Source: Massilia sp. W12 (GTDB lineage: Bacteria > Pseudomonadota > Gammaproteobacteria > Burkholderiales > Burkholderiaceae_D). Taken from it: a stretch of 64,000 nucleotides of DNA. The notes beneath the pieces are model-generated. The model saw nothing but the letters and a program-made list of their open reading frames with translations. It had not been told where the DNA came from and ran no database searches. This document shows positions 42,016-51,304 of this stretch, one piece after another. The stretch covers positions 5,524,857 to 5,588,856 of the forward strand of contig NZ_CP147776.1 of the NCBI RefSeq assembly GCF_037300705.1. The letters run 5' to 3'. Positions within the stretch are counted from its first letter, which is position 1. Each line of letters starts with the position of its first letter. Made by a program: the position numbers and the translations under genes.

Positions 42016-43599
42016 ATGAATTGCACAATTACCAGCGCACCGCGCATGATTTGCGCATGCCTCGCATTTACTTTTCTGCCGTTGGCGCAGGCGCAGGAAT
42101 TGCGTTTGGCCGAAGCCTTGCGCCTGGCTTTACAACAAAACGGCGATGTGCTGCTGCAAATTCAACAGGTCGAAAGTGCGCAGGGACAGCTTGAGCAGGC
42201 CAAGGGGGCGTTTGATTTGAGTCTGAGCGCCTCCGCGCGGCAAGAGCGCGCCGTGAATGTGAGCGCGCAAAACGGCGCCAACGGCAAGCCGCTGCAGACA
42301 CGCAATCAAAGCGCCAATTTGCAGGCCGGCTTCAAAAAGCAATTAAAAAACGGCATGTCGCTTGACTACGGCATCAGCGCCAGCGCGCAGCAAAACACGG
42401 ATACCGCTGGAATCACCGGACTGCAGCAAAACAAAACCACCGTCAGTTTTAATTTCAATATCCCACTGTGGCGCGGGCGGCATGAAAATGGCGACGCCTT
42501 GCGCCTGCAGTCCGCCGAGCGCGCCGCGCAAGCCAGTTTGCACACCATGCGCCAGCAGACCTCGCAGGTGTTGCAAAACGTGATGGCGGCGTATTGGGAT
42601 TATCTGGCGCGCAATCAGCAATTGACGCTGGCGCAAGGCTCTGTGCAACGCGCCCGCCAATTACTCGATTCCACGCAGAAACTGGTGGATGCGAATGAGA
42701 AGCCGCGTGGCGATCTGGTGCTGTTGCAAGCGGATTTGGCCGATAAACAAAACAATTTGCTGCAAGCCGAGCTGGCATTGCAAGAGAGCAGCCGCAATCT
42801 GGCGCGTCTGCTGGGCAAAGACAGTGAAAGCGTGTTGGGCGCACCGCTGGAACGTTTTCCGCAGCCGCAAGAGCAGCTGGACAATATTCTGGAGCAGGGC
42901 GCGCGCCTGCAGCAATTGGCGCTGGCCCAGCGCCCAGATGTGCGCGCAGCGCAGGAACAATTAGAGCAGGCGCGCCTGAATGTGAAGCAAGCCGATGAGG
43001 CGCGCAAGCCGAAACTGGATTTGAATCTGGGCGTGAGCATGGCGCGCGCCTCGGAAGGCGGCTCGCGCCTGGGTTTTCCCTTTGCCGCCGGCAATACGCA
43101 AAGTGAACCGACCGTGTTTGCGCGCCTGAGTTATGAATTCGCGCCGGAAAATCATGCCGCCAGCGGCGCGGCGCGCGTGAATGCGGCGACGCTGGCGCAA
43201 AGCGAAGTGCGCTTGCGCGATTTGCGCAATCAGGCCATGTCCGCATTCAATTCCGCATTGCAAAAAACCAAAGTCACCGCGCGCCAGCTGCAGGCCGCCC
43301 GGCGCAGCCTGGAATTATATGAATTGGCGGTGCGCCAGGAAATCACCAAACAGCGCAATGGCATCGCCACCCTGATCGACGTGATTACGATTGAGGGACG
43401 CTATAACGGCGCGCAAGCGGCGCTGATCAATTTGCAAGCCGATTTCGCCAAAGCGCTGGGCAGTCTGTTGCATGAAAGCGCATGTCTGCTGCCGCCTCAA
43501 GATGCGGGGCGGGCCTATGAAATTGACCCGGTGGCGTTGTACTCGCTGCAAAACATTCAACGCCTGCTGGCGCAGTCTGCCCCTAATATGACGCCATGA
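42016..43599 (+). CDS. TolC-family outer-membrane channel of the NHLM export operon
   Basis: 527 residues; signal peptide MNCTITSAPRMICACLAFTFLPLAQAQ. ATG 42046 could also serve as start, and neither has a clear ribosome-binding site. Two outer-membrane-efflux repeats: LRLAEALRLALQQNGDVLLQIQQVESAQGQ near residue 30 and a second coiled-coil set (LQQLALAQRPDVRAAQEQLEQARLNVKQADEARKPKLDLNLGVSMA) around 295-340. It forms the periplasm-spanning exit duct. The next gene, the adaptor, overlaps its stop by four bases. Confidence 0.88.
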   Translation: MNCTITSAPRMICACLAFTFLPLAQAQELRLAEALRLALQQNGDVLLQIQQVESAQGQLEQAKGAFDLSLSASARQERAVNVSAQNGANGKPLQTRNQSANLQAGFKKQLKNGMSLDYGISASAQQNTDTAGITGLQQNKTTVSFNFNIPLWRGRHENGDALRLQSAERAAQASLHTMRQQTSQVLQNVMAAYWDYLARNQQLTLAQGSVQRARQLLDSTQKLVDANEKPRGDLVLLQADLADKQNNLLQAELALQESSRNLARLLGKDSESVLGAPLERFPQPQEQLDNILEQGARLQQLALAQRPDVRAAQEQLEQARLNVKQADEARKPKLDLNLGVSMARASEGGSRLGFPFAAGNTQSEPTVFARLSYEFAPENHAASGAARVNAATLAQSEVRLRDLRNQAMSAFNSALQKTKVTARQLQAARRSLELYELAVRQEITKQRNGIATLIDVITIEGRYNGAQAALINLQADFAKALGSLLHESACLLPPQDAGRAYEIDPVALYSLQNIQRLLAQSAPNMTP

Positions 43600-44861
43600 A
43601 AAAAAATACGATTTTCCGTCAGGTCGCCATGGAGCGGCTGTCTTCTCCTGAACAACTCGACAGCTTGTTGCAGGTGGTCAGCCGGCGCGCCTGGCTCGCC
43701 CTCGCCGGCCTCGCTTTGTTGATCATCATGCTGCTGCTGTGGGCCTTGTTTGGCTCTGTCCCGACCAAAATCAACGCTCAGCAGTGCATTTTGGTGAAAA
43801 GCGGCGGGGTCAGCATAGTCGCCAGCGTGGCTGGCGGCAGATTGACCGATATGTCAGTCGAGCGTGGCGATATGGTGACGCGCGGGCAGATCATCGGTCG
43901 CATCGAGCAGTTAGACGCATTGCAAAAAATCAAGGGTATGGAAGCGCGCTTAAAAGAAGTGCAGGCGCAATATGCGCAAGCCTCGAAAATGGCCGCGACC
44001 GTGGTGCAACTGCGGGGAAACACCAATCGCCAGCAATTGCAAGGACTGCAGACCCGGCAACAGGCCAATGCCAATAAAATTAAATTGCTGCAAGAACGCC
44101 TGGAATCGCAAAACAATTTATTTGCCCAGGGCTTGCTGACCAAGCAAACCGTGATCGCCACCCAGCTTGATTTGAGCGCCGCGCAATTGGATGCGGAAAA
44201 CATCAAGTCTGAGTTGAAACAATTGGAAGTGCGCCGTCTGGAAGAGCAAAAGCAAAGTGAAAACGAAGTCACCCAGGCCAAAAATCAACTGGAAGATGTG
44301 CAAAGGCAAATCAATCTGGCCCTGCGCGAAGCCAAAACCTCGTCCTTGGTGGTCAGCCAATACACCGGGCGCGTGCTCGAAGTGAAAGTCAGCGAAGGAC
44401 AATTGGTGGATCGTGGCACGCAGCTGCTGTCGATTGAAGCCGCCGGTTCGAGTGTGAATGAGATTGAAGCCTATGTCTATTTGCCGGCGGCGGATGGCAA
44501 AAAGATCAAGCCCGGCATGCGGGTGGAAATCAGCCCCAGCACGGTCAAACGCGAAGAATACGGTTTCCTGCACGCCTTTATCGGCAGCGTGGCCGAATAT
44601 CCCTCCACCGACCAGGGCTTGATGCGGATTTTCGGCAATGAAAGTCTGGTCAAACAATTGACCGGCTCCAACCCGCCGATTCAAATGGTGGCCAGCCTGA
44701 AACCATCGGCCAGCAATCCCGGCAATTATGAATGGTCAACCCGGCAAGGTCCGCCGTTTGCGATTCAAAGCGGCACTCTGTGCGCGGCTGACATTACCTT
44801 GAGCGAACAGCGCCCGATTGCGCTGGTGTTGCCGTTCTTGCGGAAAATGAGCGGGCAATGA
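43596..44861 (+). CDS. HlyD-type adaptor, NHLM bacteriocin secretion protein
   Basis: 421 residues. Short cytoplasmic start, transmembrane helix ~34-54, lipoyl half-domain (GGVSIVASVAGGRLTDMSVERGDMVTRGQIIGRIE), long coiled coil ~110-240, second half (YTGRVLEVKVSEGQLVDRGTQLLSIE) and a C-terminal beta domain. The segment DGKKIKPGMRVEISPSTVKREEYGF is characteristic of NHLM-type adaptors. Bridges the ABC transporters to the TolC-type channel. Overlaps both neighbours by four bases. Confidence 0.87.
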   Translation: MKKNTIFRQVAMERLSSPEQLDSLLQVVSRRAWLALAGLALLIIMLLLWALFGSVPTKINAQQCILVKSGGVSIVASVAGGRLTDMSVERGDMVTRGQIIGRIEQLDALQKIKGMEARLKEVQAQYAQASKMAATVVQLRGNTNRQQLQGLQTRQQANANKIKLLQERLESQNNLFAQGLLTKQTVIATQLDLSAAQLDAENIKSELKQLEVRRLEEQKQSENEVTQAKNQLEDVQRQINLALREAKTSSLVVSQYTGRVLEVKVSEGQLVDRGTQLLSIEAAGSSVNEIEAYVYLPAADGKKIKPGMRVEISPSTVKREEYGFLHAFIGSVAEYPSTDQGLMRIFGNESLVKQLTGSNPPIQMVASLKPSASNPGNYEWSTRQGPPFAIQSGTLCAADITLSEQRPIALVLPFLRKMSGQ

Positions 44862-47059
44862 AGGACGTCGTGAATAACTTGCTGGCGCGGTGGCAGGGAC
44901 GCGACCAGGCCATGCCGCGCCCGGTGGATACCCCCACCACACTGCAAATGGATGCGTTGGAATGCGGCGCCGCCTCACTTAGCATGGTGCTGGCCTACTA
45001 CGGCAAATATGTGCCGCTGGAAGAATTGCGCACCGCCTGCGGCGTGTCCCGCAACGGGAGCAAGGCGGCGAATGTGCTGATTGCGGCGCGCCAATACGGT
45101 TTGCAGGCGAAGGGCTTCAAAGTCGGTTTGGAAGCGGCCAAAAAGATGGCGGCGCCAGCGATTATTTTCTGGAACTTCAATCACTTCCTGGTGTATGAGG
45201 GGCAGACCAAAGATCATGTGCTGCTGAATGATCCGGCCAGCGGCAAGCGCCGCGTCAGCCATGATGAATTCGACAAATCCTTCACCGGCGTCTGGCTGGA
45301 AATGTCGCCGGGGCCGGATTTCAAGCCCAGCGGCCAGGCGCCCAGTTTGCGCCGCAGCCTGCAGCAAAAGCTGGCTGGTTCCGGCAACGCCTTAGCGTAT
45401 CTGATTGTGCTGGGCCTGCTGCTGGTGTTGCCGGGCATGGTGATTCCGGCGTTTTCCAGCATCTTCATCGACAATATTCTGGTCAAAGAAATGACGGGTT
45501 GGCTATGGCCCTTGCTGACCGGTATGTTGTGCTGTGCGCTCTTGTTGGGCGTGCTGACCGCCATGCAACGCTATTACCTGCTCAAACTGGAAACCAAGGT
45601 CGATCTGGTCACCGCCAGCCGCTTTTTTGCGCATGTCCTGCAATTGCCGGTCGGCTTTTATTTTCAGCGCAGTGCGGGCGATATCAGTTCCCGCATCGGG
45701 ATTGCAAACCGTATGGCGAAAGTGCTGTCAGAAGATATCGCCAGCGGTTTTTTGAGTTTGCTCACCGCCCTTTTTTTTGCGGCAGTCATGATGTTTTACG
45801 ATTTGCGTATGACGCTGGTCACCATCATGATCGCCCTGGTGAATGTGGCGGTGTTGAAAGTATCGTCACGCCGGCGGCGTGAATTGAATCAGCGCCAGTC
45901 AATCGAAGCCGGCAAGCTGAGCGGCGCCTCGCTGAATGGTTTGACCGTGATCGAGACCTTAAAAGCCTCTGGTAATGAAAGCGATTTTTTCAGTCACTGG
46001 TCCGGCTATCACGCCAAATTGATGAATACGATGCAGGAAGTGCGCAGGCATAGCATTGTGTATGACCAGATGCCGGCCCTGTTGACGGCCTTGAATACCG
46101 CGCTGGTGCTGGGACTGGGCGGCAGCCGCGTGGTGGACGGCGATTTGACCATCGGCATGCTGGTCGGTTTTCAAAGCCTGGTGCTGAGTTTCACCGCCCC
46201 GGTGAATGCGCTGGTGGGTTTGAGCAACAAACTGCAAGCATTCCAGGGGGATATCAACCGGATCGAAGATGTAATGGGCAATCCGCGAGATCCGCTGTAT
46301 GCGCCGGGCGCATACAGCGACAACGACGGCCCGGCCAAGCTGGAAGGGGCGCTCGAATTGCGCAATATCACCTTTGGCTACAGTCGGCTCGATCCGCCCT
46401 TGCTGGAAAATTTCAGTCTGAGCTTAAAGCCGGGGCAGAAAGTTGCCCTGGTTGGCGCATCCGGCTGCGGCAAATCAACGATATCCAAGCTGGTGTCCGG
46501 CTTGTATCAACCCTGGAGCGGCGAGATCCTGTTCGACGGTCAGCCACGCAGCGCATGGAGCCGGGCGCAGATATTGAATTCAGTGGCGATGGTGGATCAA
46601 GACATTTCCATGTTCTCCGGCTCCATCCGCGACAATCTTTCGATGTGGGATGACACCATTGCACTCGACACTCTGGTGCAAGCCGCGAAAGACGCCAGCA
46701 TTCACGATGTGATTTCCAACCGCCCCGGCGGCTATGACAGCGAAGTCAGCGAAGGGGGGCGCAATTTTTCCGGCGGTCAGCGCCAGCGTCTGGAAATCGC
46801 GCGCGCGCTGGCGGCCAATCCACGGATTTTGATTTTGGACGAAGCCACCAGCGCACTTGATCCGCTTACCGAAAAAGAAGTGGACGCCAGTTTCCGCCGT
46901 CGCGGTTGCACCTGCCTGATTGTGGCGCACCGGCTGTCGGCGATCCGCGATTGTGATGAAATTCTGTTCCTCTCCAAAGGTCAGGTCTTGGAACGCGGCA
47001 CACATGAGGAATTAGTGGCGCTGGATGGACATTATGCGAGGTTGATTGCGAATGAATAA
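44858..47059 (+). CDS. ABC transporter with C39 leader peptidase (NHLM type)
   Basis: 733 residues in three parts. C39 peptidase (1-150): oxyanion Gln30, catalytic Cys36 in LQMDALECGAASL, His109 in FNHFLVYEG and Asp125 in LLNDPASG, so the triad is intact. Membrane domain (~170-460). ATPase with Walker A GASGCGKST at ~534-542, signature FSGGQRQRLEI and Walker B ILILDEATSALD. Such enzymes cut substrates after a double glycine while exporting them. No substrate gene is adjacent; the double-glycine peptides at 10213 and 13033 are the only candidates seen in the window. Confidence 0.92.
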   Translation: MKDVVNNLLARWQGRDQAMPRPVDTPTTLQMDALECGAASLSMVLAYYGKYVPLEELRTACGVSRNGSKAANVLIAARQYGLQAKGFKVGLEAAKKMAAPAIIFWNFNHFLVYEGQTKDHVLLNDPASGKRRVSHDEFDKSFTGVWLEMSPGPDFKPSGQAPSLRRSLQQKLAGSGNALAYLIVLGLLLVLPGMVIPAFSSIFIDNILVKEMTGWLWPLLTGMLCCALLLGVLTAMQRYYLLKLETKVDLVTASRFFAHVLQLPVGFYFQRSAGDISSRIGIANRMAKVLSEDIASGFLSLLTALFFAAVMMFYDLRMTLVTIMIALVNVAVLKVSSRRRRELNQRQSIEAGKLSGASLNGLTVIETLKASGNESDFFSHWSGYHAKLMNTMQEVRRHSIVYDQMPALLTALNTALVLGLGGSRVVDGDLTIGMLVGFQSLVLSFTAPVNALVGLSNKLQAFQGDINRIEDVMGNPRDPLYAPGAYSDNDGPAKLEGALELRNITFGYSRLDPPLLENFSLSLKPGQKVALVGASGCGKSTISKLVSGLYQPWSGEILFDGQPRSAWSRAQILNSVAMVDQDISMFSGSIRDNLSMWDDTIALDTLVQAAKDASIHDVISNRPGGYDSEVSEGGRNFSGGQRQRLEIARALAANPRILILDEATSALDPLTEKEVDASFRRRGCTCLIVAHRLSAIRDCDEILFLSKGQVLERGTHEELVALDGHYARLIANE

Positions 47060-49934
47060 GCCGACTCTGTTTCAAAGCTTGTTGGCGCAGGCGCAATCGA
47101 TGCCAGCCAAATTGCATGTGGCTGATCTGGCGGCGCCGCAATTTCTGCTGCTGCAGTCCGGGCAAGTGGATATCTTTTTGAGCATGCTCAATGCGCAAGG
47201 CGAGGATGGCGCGCGCCACCATGTGTTGCGCATGGAAGCCGGCGACTTCATCTTGTTGCCGCAGGTCTTGCATGCGCCGGATTGGCGCATGTTGGCGGCC
47301 CCGGATGCCGGCGCGCAATGGGCTATTCTCAGCATGCAGGCCTGCCTGCCTTTGTTGCAACAAGCGCAGGATGAAGCGTGCGCCTTATTGCATAGCGCAG
47401 CGCGTTTGATTGGCGCCTGCAATCGCATCAGCCCGCCCAACGGGGCCAAGGCAATCGGGGTGGGAGAATGCAAGCCCGAACAGGATCAATATTTTTTCCC
47501 GGCGCAAGATGATCTTTGCCTGATTCTGCAGCAAGGCAATGCGCAATATCAGCATGGCGCCGGGCTGGCAGGCCCGCGCCATATGCTATTGCCGCATCCC
47601 TGCTGGATCAAACTCAGCGCAGCGGCGCAGGCCGAGGTCGTCAATCTGTCCCAACTCAGTTTGCCGCAAGTGCTGGATGGCGTGCAATTGCTGAGCGGGG
47701 AAATGCTGGAGCAGTGCGCGCAGCAGGTGCGCCGACAAGCTGCGCAGGAACAAAGCCGCTTGCAAAAAAAGCGCGCCAGTGAGCAGCAAGGCATGCAACA
47801 TGCAATGAGCGAATTCGCCGGCCTGTTCGATGATCCGGCGCTGACCCGGCAGCGTTTGGGCAACGGCAATGCATTAGTGCAAACCTGCAATATGGTGGGG
47901 GCGCCGCTTGGTTTGGAATTCGTCGAACCACCCATACGTCAGCATTCGATTCGGCGCACTAATCCGGTACAGCAAATCGCCGAAGCCTCCGGCGTGCGTT
48001 TCCGTCAAGTCGCCTTGCGTGGCGCCTGGTGGGAAGGCAATTACGGGCCTTTACTGGGTTTTGACAATAAGGAAGAGGTCTGGGCCTTGATGCCGCACGC
48101 AGGCGGCTACCGCGCGCAGCACCCGGACGGGCGCGAGCACAAGGTGGATGAAGATTTCGCCGCAGAATTACGCTCTTTTGCTTTTATGTTTTACCGTGCA
48201 TTGCCATGGCACAGTCTGCACTGGCGCGATCTGGTGAATTTTGTGTTGCGCGGCGTGAAGCATGATTTGTGGATGACCTTTATCGTCGGCATGTGCGCCG
48301 GTTTGCTGGGCATGGCGATTCCAATCGCTACCGGCCATTTATTCCAAAACGTCTTTCCCGCCGCCGACCGTGCGCAAATGTGGCAGGTGGTGATGATGCT
48401 GTTCATTACCAGCGCAGTCACATTGTTATTCAATATCACGCGCGCCTGGTCTTTGCTGCGCGTCGAAAGCAAGGCCGGCAGCGAGCTGCAAGCCGCAATC
48501 TGGGACAGAGTGTTGCGCTTGCCGGCGCCGTTTTTCCGTGATTATCAAGCGGGCGATCTGGCCTTGCGCATCAACAGCATTAATGAAATCCGGCGCATGT
48601 TGTCCGGTACGTTTATCGCCACGCTGTTGAGCAGCCTGTTTTCATTTTTCAATGTGTTTTTGCTGTTTTACTACAGTGTGGAGCTGGCCTGGGCCGCACT
48701 GGGCCTGGTGTTGTTTGCCACCGCAGTCAATTTCGGCATAGGCTGGAAGCAAATGCGGCATATGCGCCCGATGACAGAATTGAATGGCAAATTGGGCGCG
48801 ATTACCTATGAGTTTTTGCATGGCATCGCCAAATTGCGCGTTACCGGCGCGGAATGGCGCGCCTTTGCGCGCTGGGCCAGTCGCTATGCTGAGCATAAGC
48901 GTTATGGTCTGCTGGCAGGCCGTCTGAACATTATCAGCAATGCCTTCAGCAGCGTGTTTCCGGTGTTGGCGAATATGCTGATTTTCAGCCTCATCATTTA
49001 TCTGATGGAAAACAAAGTCGCAGGTGAGGAAGATTTCCGTACCGGCGATTTCATTGCCTTCAATGCCGCTTTTGCTGCATTTCTGGCTACCAGCCTGGCA
49101 TTGTCGCGCAGCGTACTCGACTTGCTGGAAATGCTGCCCCTGTTTGAACGCACCAAACCCTTGCTGGAAGCCACGCCTGAAGGCGGCAGCAATAAGCCTG
49201 ATCCGGGTGAATTGAATGGCGCCTTGGAAGTTTCCAATCTCAGTTTTGCTTATCGCAGCGATGGCCCGCTGATCCTGAATGATGTCTCGCTCTCGATCAA
49301 GGCCGGTGAATTTGTGGCCCTGGTCGGCTCCTCCGGCTCCGGCAAATCGACCCTGTTCCGGCTCTTGCTCGGTTTTGAAAAACCGATTTCCGGCGGTATT
49401 TATTATGATGGCCATAATCTGGATGAGGTCAATCTCGGCGCCTTGCGTCGCCAGCTCGGCGTGGTGTTGCAGGGCGGGCAATTGATGAGCGGCGATTTAT
49501 TCAGCAATATCGTCGGCTCCTCCGGTTTGCGATTGGATGACGCCTGGGCTGCCGCGCGCGCCTGCGGCCTGGATAAAGATATCGAAGCGATGCCAATGGG
49601 CATGCACACCATGATAGACAGCGGCGGCGGTGCGCTGTCCGGCGGTCAGCGGCAGCGATTATTGATTGCGCGCGCCATCGTCAACCGCCCGCGCGTGATT
49701 TTCTTTGACGAAGCCACCAGCGCACTGGATAACCAAACCCAGGCCATCGTCAGTAAGAGTATTGAACAATTGCATGCGACCCGCATCGTGATTGCGCACC
49801 GCTTATCCACCATCATCAATGCTGACCGCATTTATGTTCTGGACAAAGGGCGCATCGTACAAAGCGGCAATTATGCCGAATTGATGCAGCAGGAAGGCTT
49901 GTTCGTGGAACTCGCCAAACGCCAGATCGCATGA
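47052..49934 (+). CDS. Second ABC transporter of the NHLM system, peptidase-free
   Basis: 960 residues from ATG 47052 (GAGG ten bases upstream); a TTG two codons earlier is possible. The first ~390 residues are soluble: a cupin or cyclic-nucleotide-binding-like beta part (LLLQSGQVDIFLSMLN, LRMEAGDFILLPQ) and the NHLM-specific region RRTNPVQQIAEASGVRFRQVALRGAWWEGNYGPLLGF. The rest is a membrane domain (~415-690) and ATPase with GSSGSGKST at ~759, LSGGQRQRLLIARAIVN and VIFFDEATSALD. NHLM systems typically encode this pair of ABC proteins side by side. Overlaps the preceding gene by eight bases. Confidence 0.9.
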   Translation: MNKPTLFQSLLAQAQSMPAKLHVADLAAPQFLLLQSGQVDIFLSMLNAQGEDGARHHVLRMEAGDFILLPQVLHAPDWRMLAAPDAGAQWAILSMQACLPLLQQAQDEACALLHSAARLIGACNRISPPNGAKAIGVGECKPEQDQYFFPAQDDLCLILQQGNAQYQHGAGLAGPRHMLLPHPCWIKLSAAAQAEVVNLSQLSLPQVLDGVQLLSGEMLEQCAQQVRRQAAQEQSRLQKKRASEQQGMQHAMSEFAGLFDDPALTRQRLGNGNALVQTCNMVGAPLGLEFVEPPIRQHSIRRTNPVQQIAEASGVRFRQVALRGAWWEGNYGPLLGFDNKEEVWALMPHAGGYRAQHPDGREHKVDEDFAAELRSFAFMFYRALPWHSLHWRDLVNFVLRGVKHDLWMTFIVGMCAGLLGMAIPIATGHLFQNVFPAADRAQMWQVVMMLFITSAVTLLFNITRAWSLLRVESKAGSELQAAIWDRVLRLPAPFFRDYQAGDLALRINSINEIRRMLSGTFIATLLSSLFSFFNVFLLFYYSVELAWAALGLVLFATAVNFGIGWKQMRHMRPMTELNGKLGAITYEFLHGIAKLRVTGAEWRAFARWASRYAEHKRYGLLAGRLNIISNAFSSVFPVLANMLIFSLIIYLMENKVAGEEDFRTGDFIAFNAAFAAFLATSLALSRSVLDLLEMLPLFERTKPLLEATPEGGSNKPDPGELNGALEVSNLSFAYRSDGPLILNDVSLSIKAGEFVALVGSSGSGKSTLFRLLLGFEKPISGGIYYDGHNLDEVNLGALRRQLGVVLQGGQLMSGDLFSNIVGSSGLRLDDAWAAARACGLDKDIEAMPMGMHTMIDSGGGALSGGQRQRLLIARAIVNRPRVIFFDEATSALDNQTQAIVSKSIEQLHATRIVIAHRLSTIINADRIYVLDKGRIVQSGNYAELMQQEGLFVELAKRQIA

Positions 49935-49960
49935 CAGCGAAAGCAGAGAAGGGGACAGAA

Positions 49961-51202
49961 ATGAGAGGATTTTCAGGCAAACGCTGCTGGCAGTTGGGCT
50001 TTGCCCTGTGCGCAATCATGCTGCTTGGCGCTTGTGAAGAAAAATCGCCGGCGCAAACGCGCTCAGAGCAACTGGCCAGCAGCAACAATCAGGACGTGGT
50101 GTTGGGTTTGGCCTGGCCACTGAAATCGGCCAAAGGCACACTGTACAACGGCGCCCAGCTGGCGCTGGAAGAAATCAATAGCGGCAGCGGCGTATTGCAA
50201 GGTAAAAAATTGCGCATGCAGGCCAAAGACGATGAATCTTCGCTGATCCGGGGCCGGTTGGCGGCGCAGGAGTTTGCCAATGATCCGCAGATTTCCGCTG
50301 TCATCGGGCATTTGAACACCTATATCGCACAACCGGCGGCGCAAATCTATGAGCGCGCCGGCATCGTCATGCTCACCCCCGGCGCCAGCGGGCAAAAAAT
50401 CACCGAGGGCGACAGCCGTCTGGTATTCCGCTCACTGCCCGGCAACCGTGACCAGGGCCGCCAGATTGGCGACTATGCCCAGGTGCAAGGTTATCGCAAT
50501 GTGTTGATTTATTACATCAAGAATGATTACGGGGTCGATCTGGCCAACTTCTTTGAACAGCGCGCCAATGAACTCGGCTTACATGTCTTGGATCGCCGCT
50601 CATACAACAAAGAAGCCGACAACCACCGCGCCGTATTCAATGATTGGGCCACCTTCCTCAAATTTGACGCCATCTTTTTCGCCGGCTCGCTGCCGGAAGG
50701 CCCGCAAATCATCCAGGAAATGCGGCGCGCCGGCATCAAGGCGCCGATCTTTGCCGGGGTCGGCCTGGATTCGCCGGAATTGGTCAAGCTGGGCGGACGC
50801 GAACTCGAACGCACCGTCGTGTTTACCCTGTTCGACCCCGACAGCTTGCGGCCGGAAGTGCAAAGCTTTGTCGAACGCTACCGCAAGCGCTTCGGCGTCA
50901 AGCCGGACAGCCATGCGGCGCAAGGTTATGACGCGGTGCGTCTGTTGGCGCACGCCATCAATCAATCCGGCAGCCGTGACCCGCAACGCATCGCCCACGC
51001 CTTGCGCAGCACCCGCAACTGGCAGGGCGTGACCGGGCCGCACAGCTTCAGTGAAAAAGGCGATATGGTAGGCAAACGCCTGTTCTTGAGCGAAGTGCGC
51101 GACGGCGCTTTTGTGTTTGAAAGCCGCGCCAAAGACATTGGCCGCGCCCAGGCGCTCAGTCCGCGCCGTGACGACAGCGGCAGCGAAAACAGCCCGCTGT
51201 AA
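49961..51202 (+). CDS. Periplasmic binding lipoprotein, branched-chain amino-acid (LivK) type
   Basis: 413 residues from ATG 49961 (GGGGACAG upstream) with lipobox LLGAC at the signal-peptide end. An in-frame ATG at 49931 overlaps the transporter stop by four bases, so coupling to the export operon is likely. Peripla_BP_6 fold: DVVLGLAWPLKSAKGTLYNGAQLALEEINSG, VIGHLNTYIAQPAAQIYERAGIVMLTPGAS and VLIYYIKNDYGVDLANFFEQRANELG. No import permease follows. A sensory or peptide-binding role within the export operon is possible but speculative. Confidence 0.85.
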   Translation: MRGFSGKRCWQLGFALCAIMLLGACEEKSPAQTRSEQLASSNNQDVVLGLAWPLKSAKGTLYNGAQLALEEINSGSGVLQGKKLRMQAKDDESSLIRGRLAAQEFANDPQISAVIGHLNTYIAQPAAQIYERAGIVMLTPGASGQKITEGDSRLVFRSLPGNRDQGRQIGDYAQVQGYRNVLIYYIKNDYGVDLANFFEQRANELGLHVLDRRSYNKEADNHRAVFNDWATFLKFDAIFFAGSLPEGPQIIQEMRRAGIKAPIFAGVGLDSPELVKLGGRELERTVVFTLFDPDSLRPEVQSFVERYRKRFGVKPDSHAAQGYDAVRLLAHAINQSGSRDPQRIAHALRSTRNWQGVTGPHSFSEKGDMVGKRLFLSEVRDGAFVFESRAKDIGRAQALSPRRDDSGSENSPL

Positions 51203-51304
51203 ACCCGGGCAGGCGCAGGGCGGCCGTGTCCGTTTTTGCGCCCGCCGCTAAAGTGGCGCAGCGCATCAGGTACAATCGCCCTTCCCGCAACCCTGAGCGC
51301 AGCC

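Noticed and set aside
41943-42194. Plus-strand ORF as a possible precursor for the export operon
   Set aside because: It overlaps the start of the TolC-type gene in another frame, has no leader with a double glycine and no ribosome-binding site.
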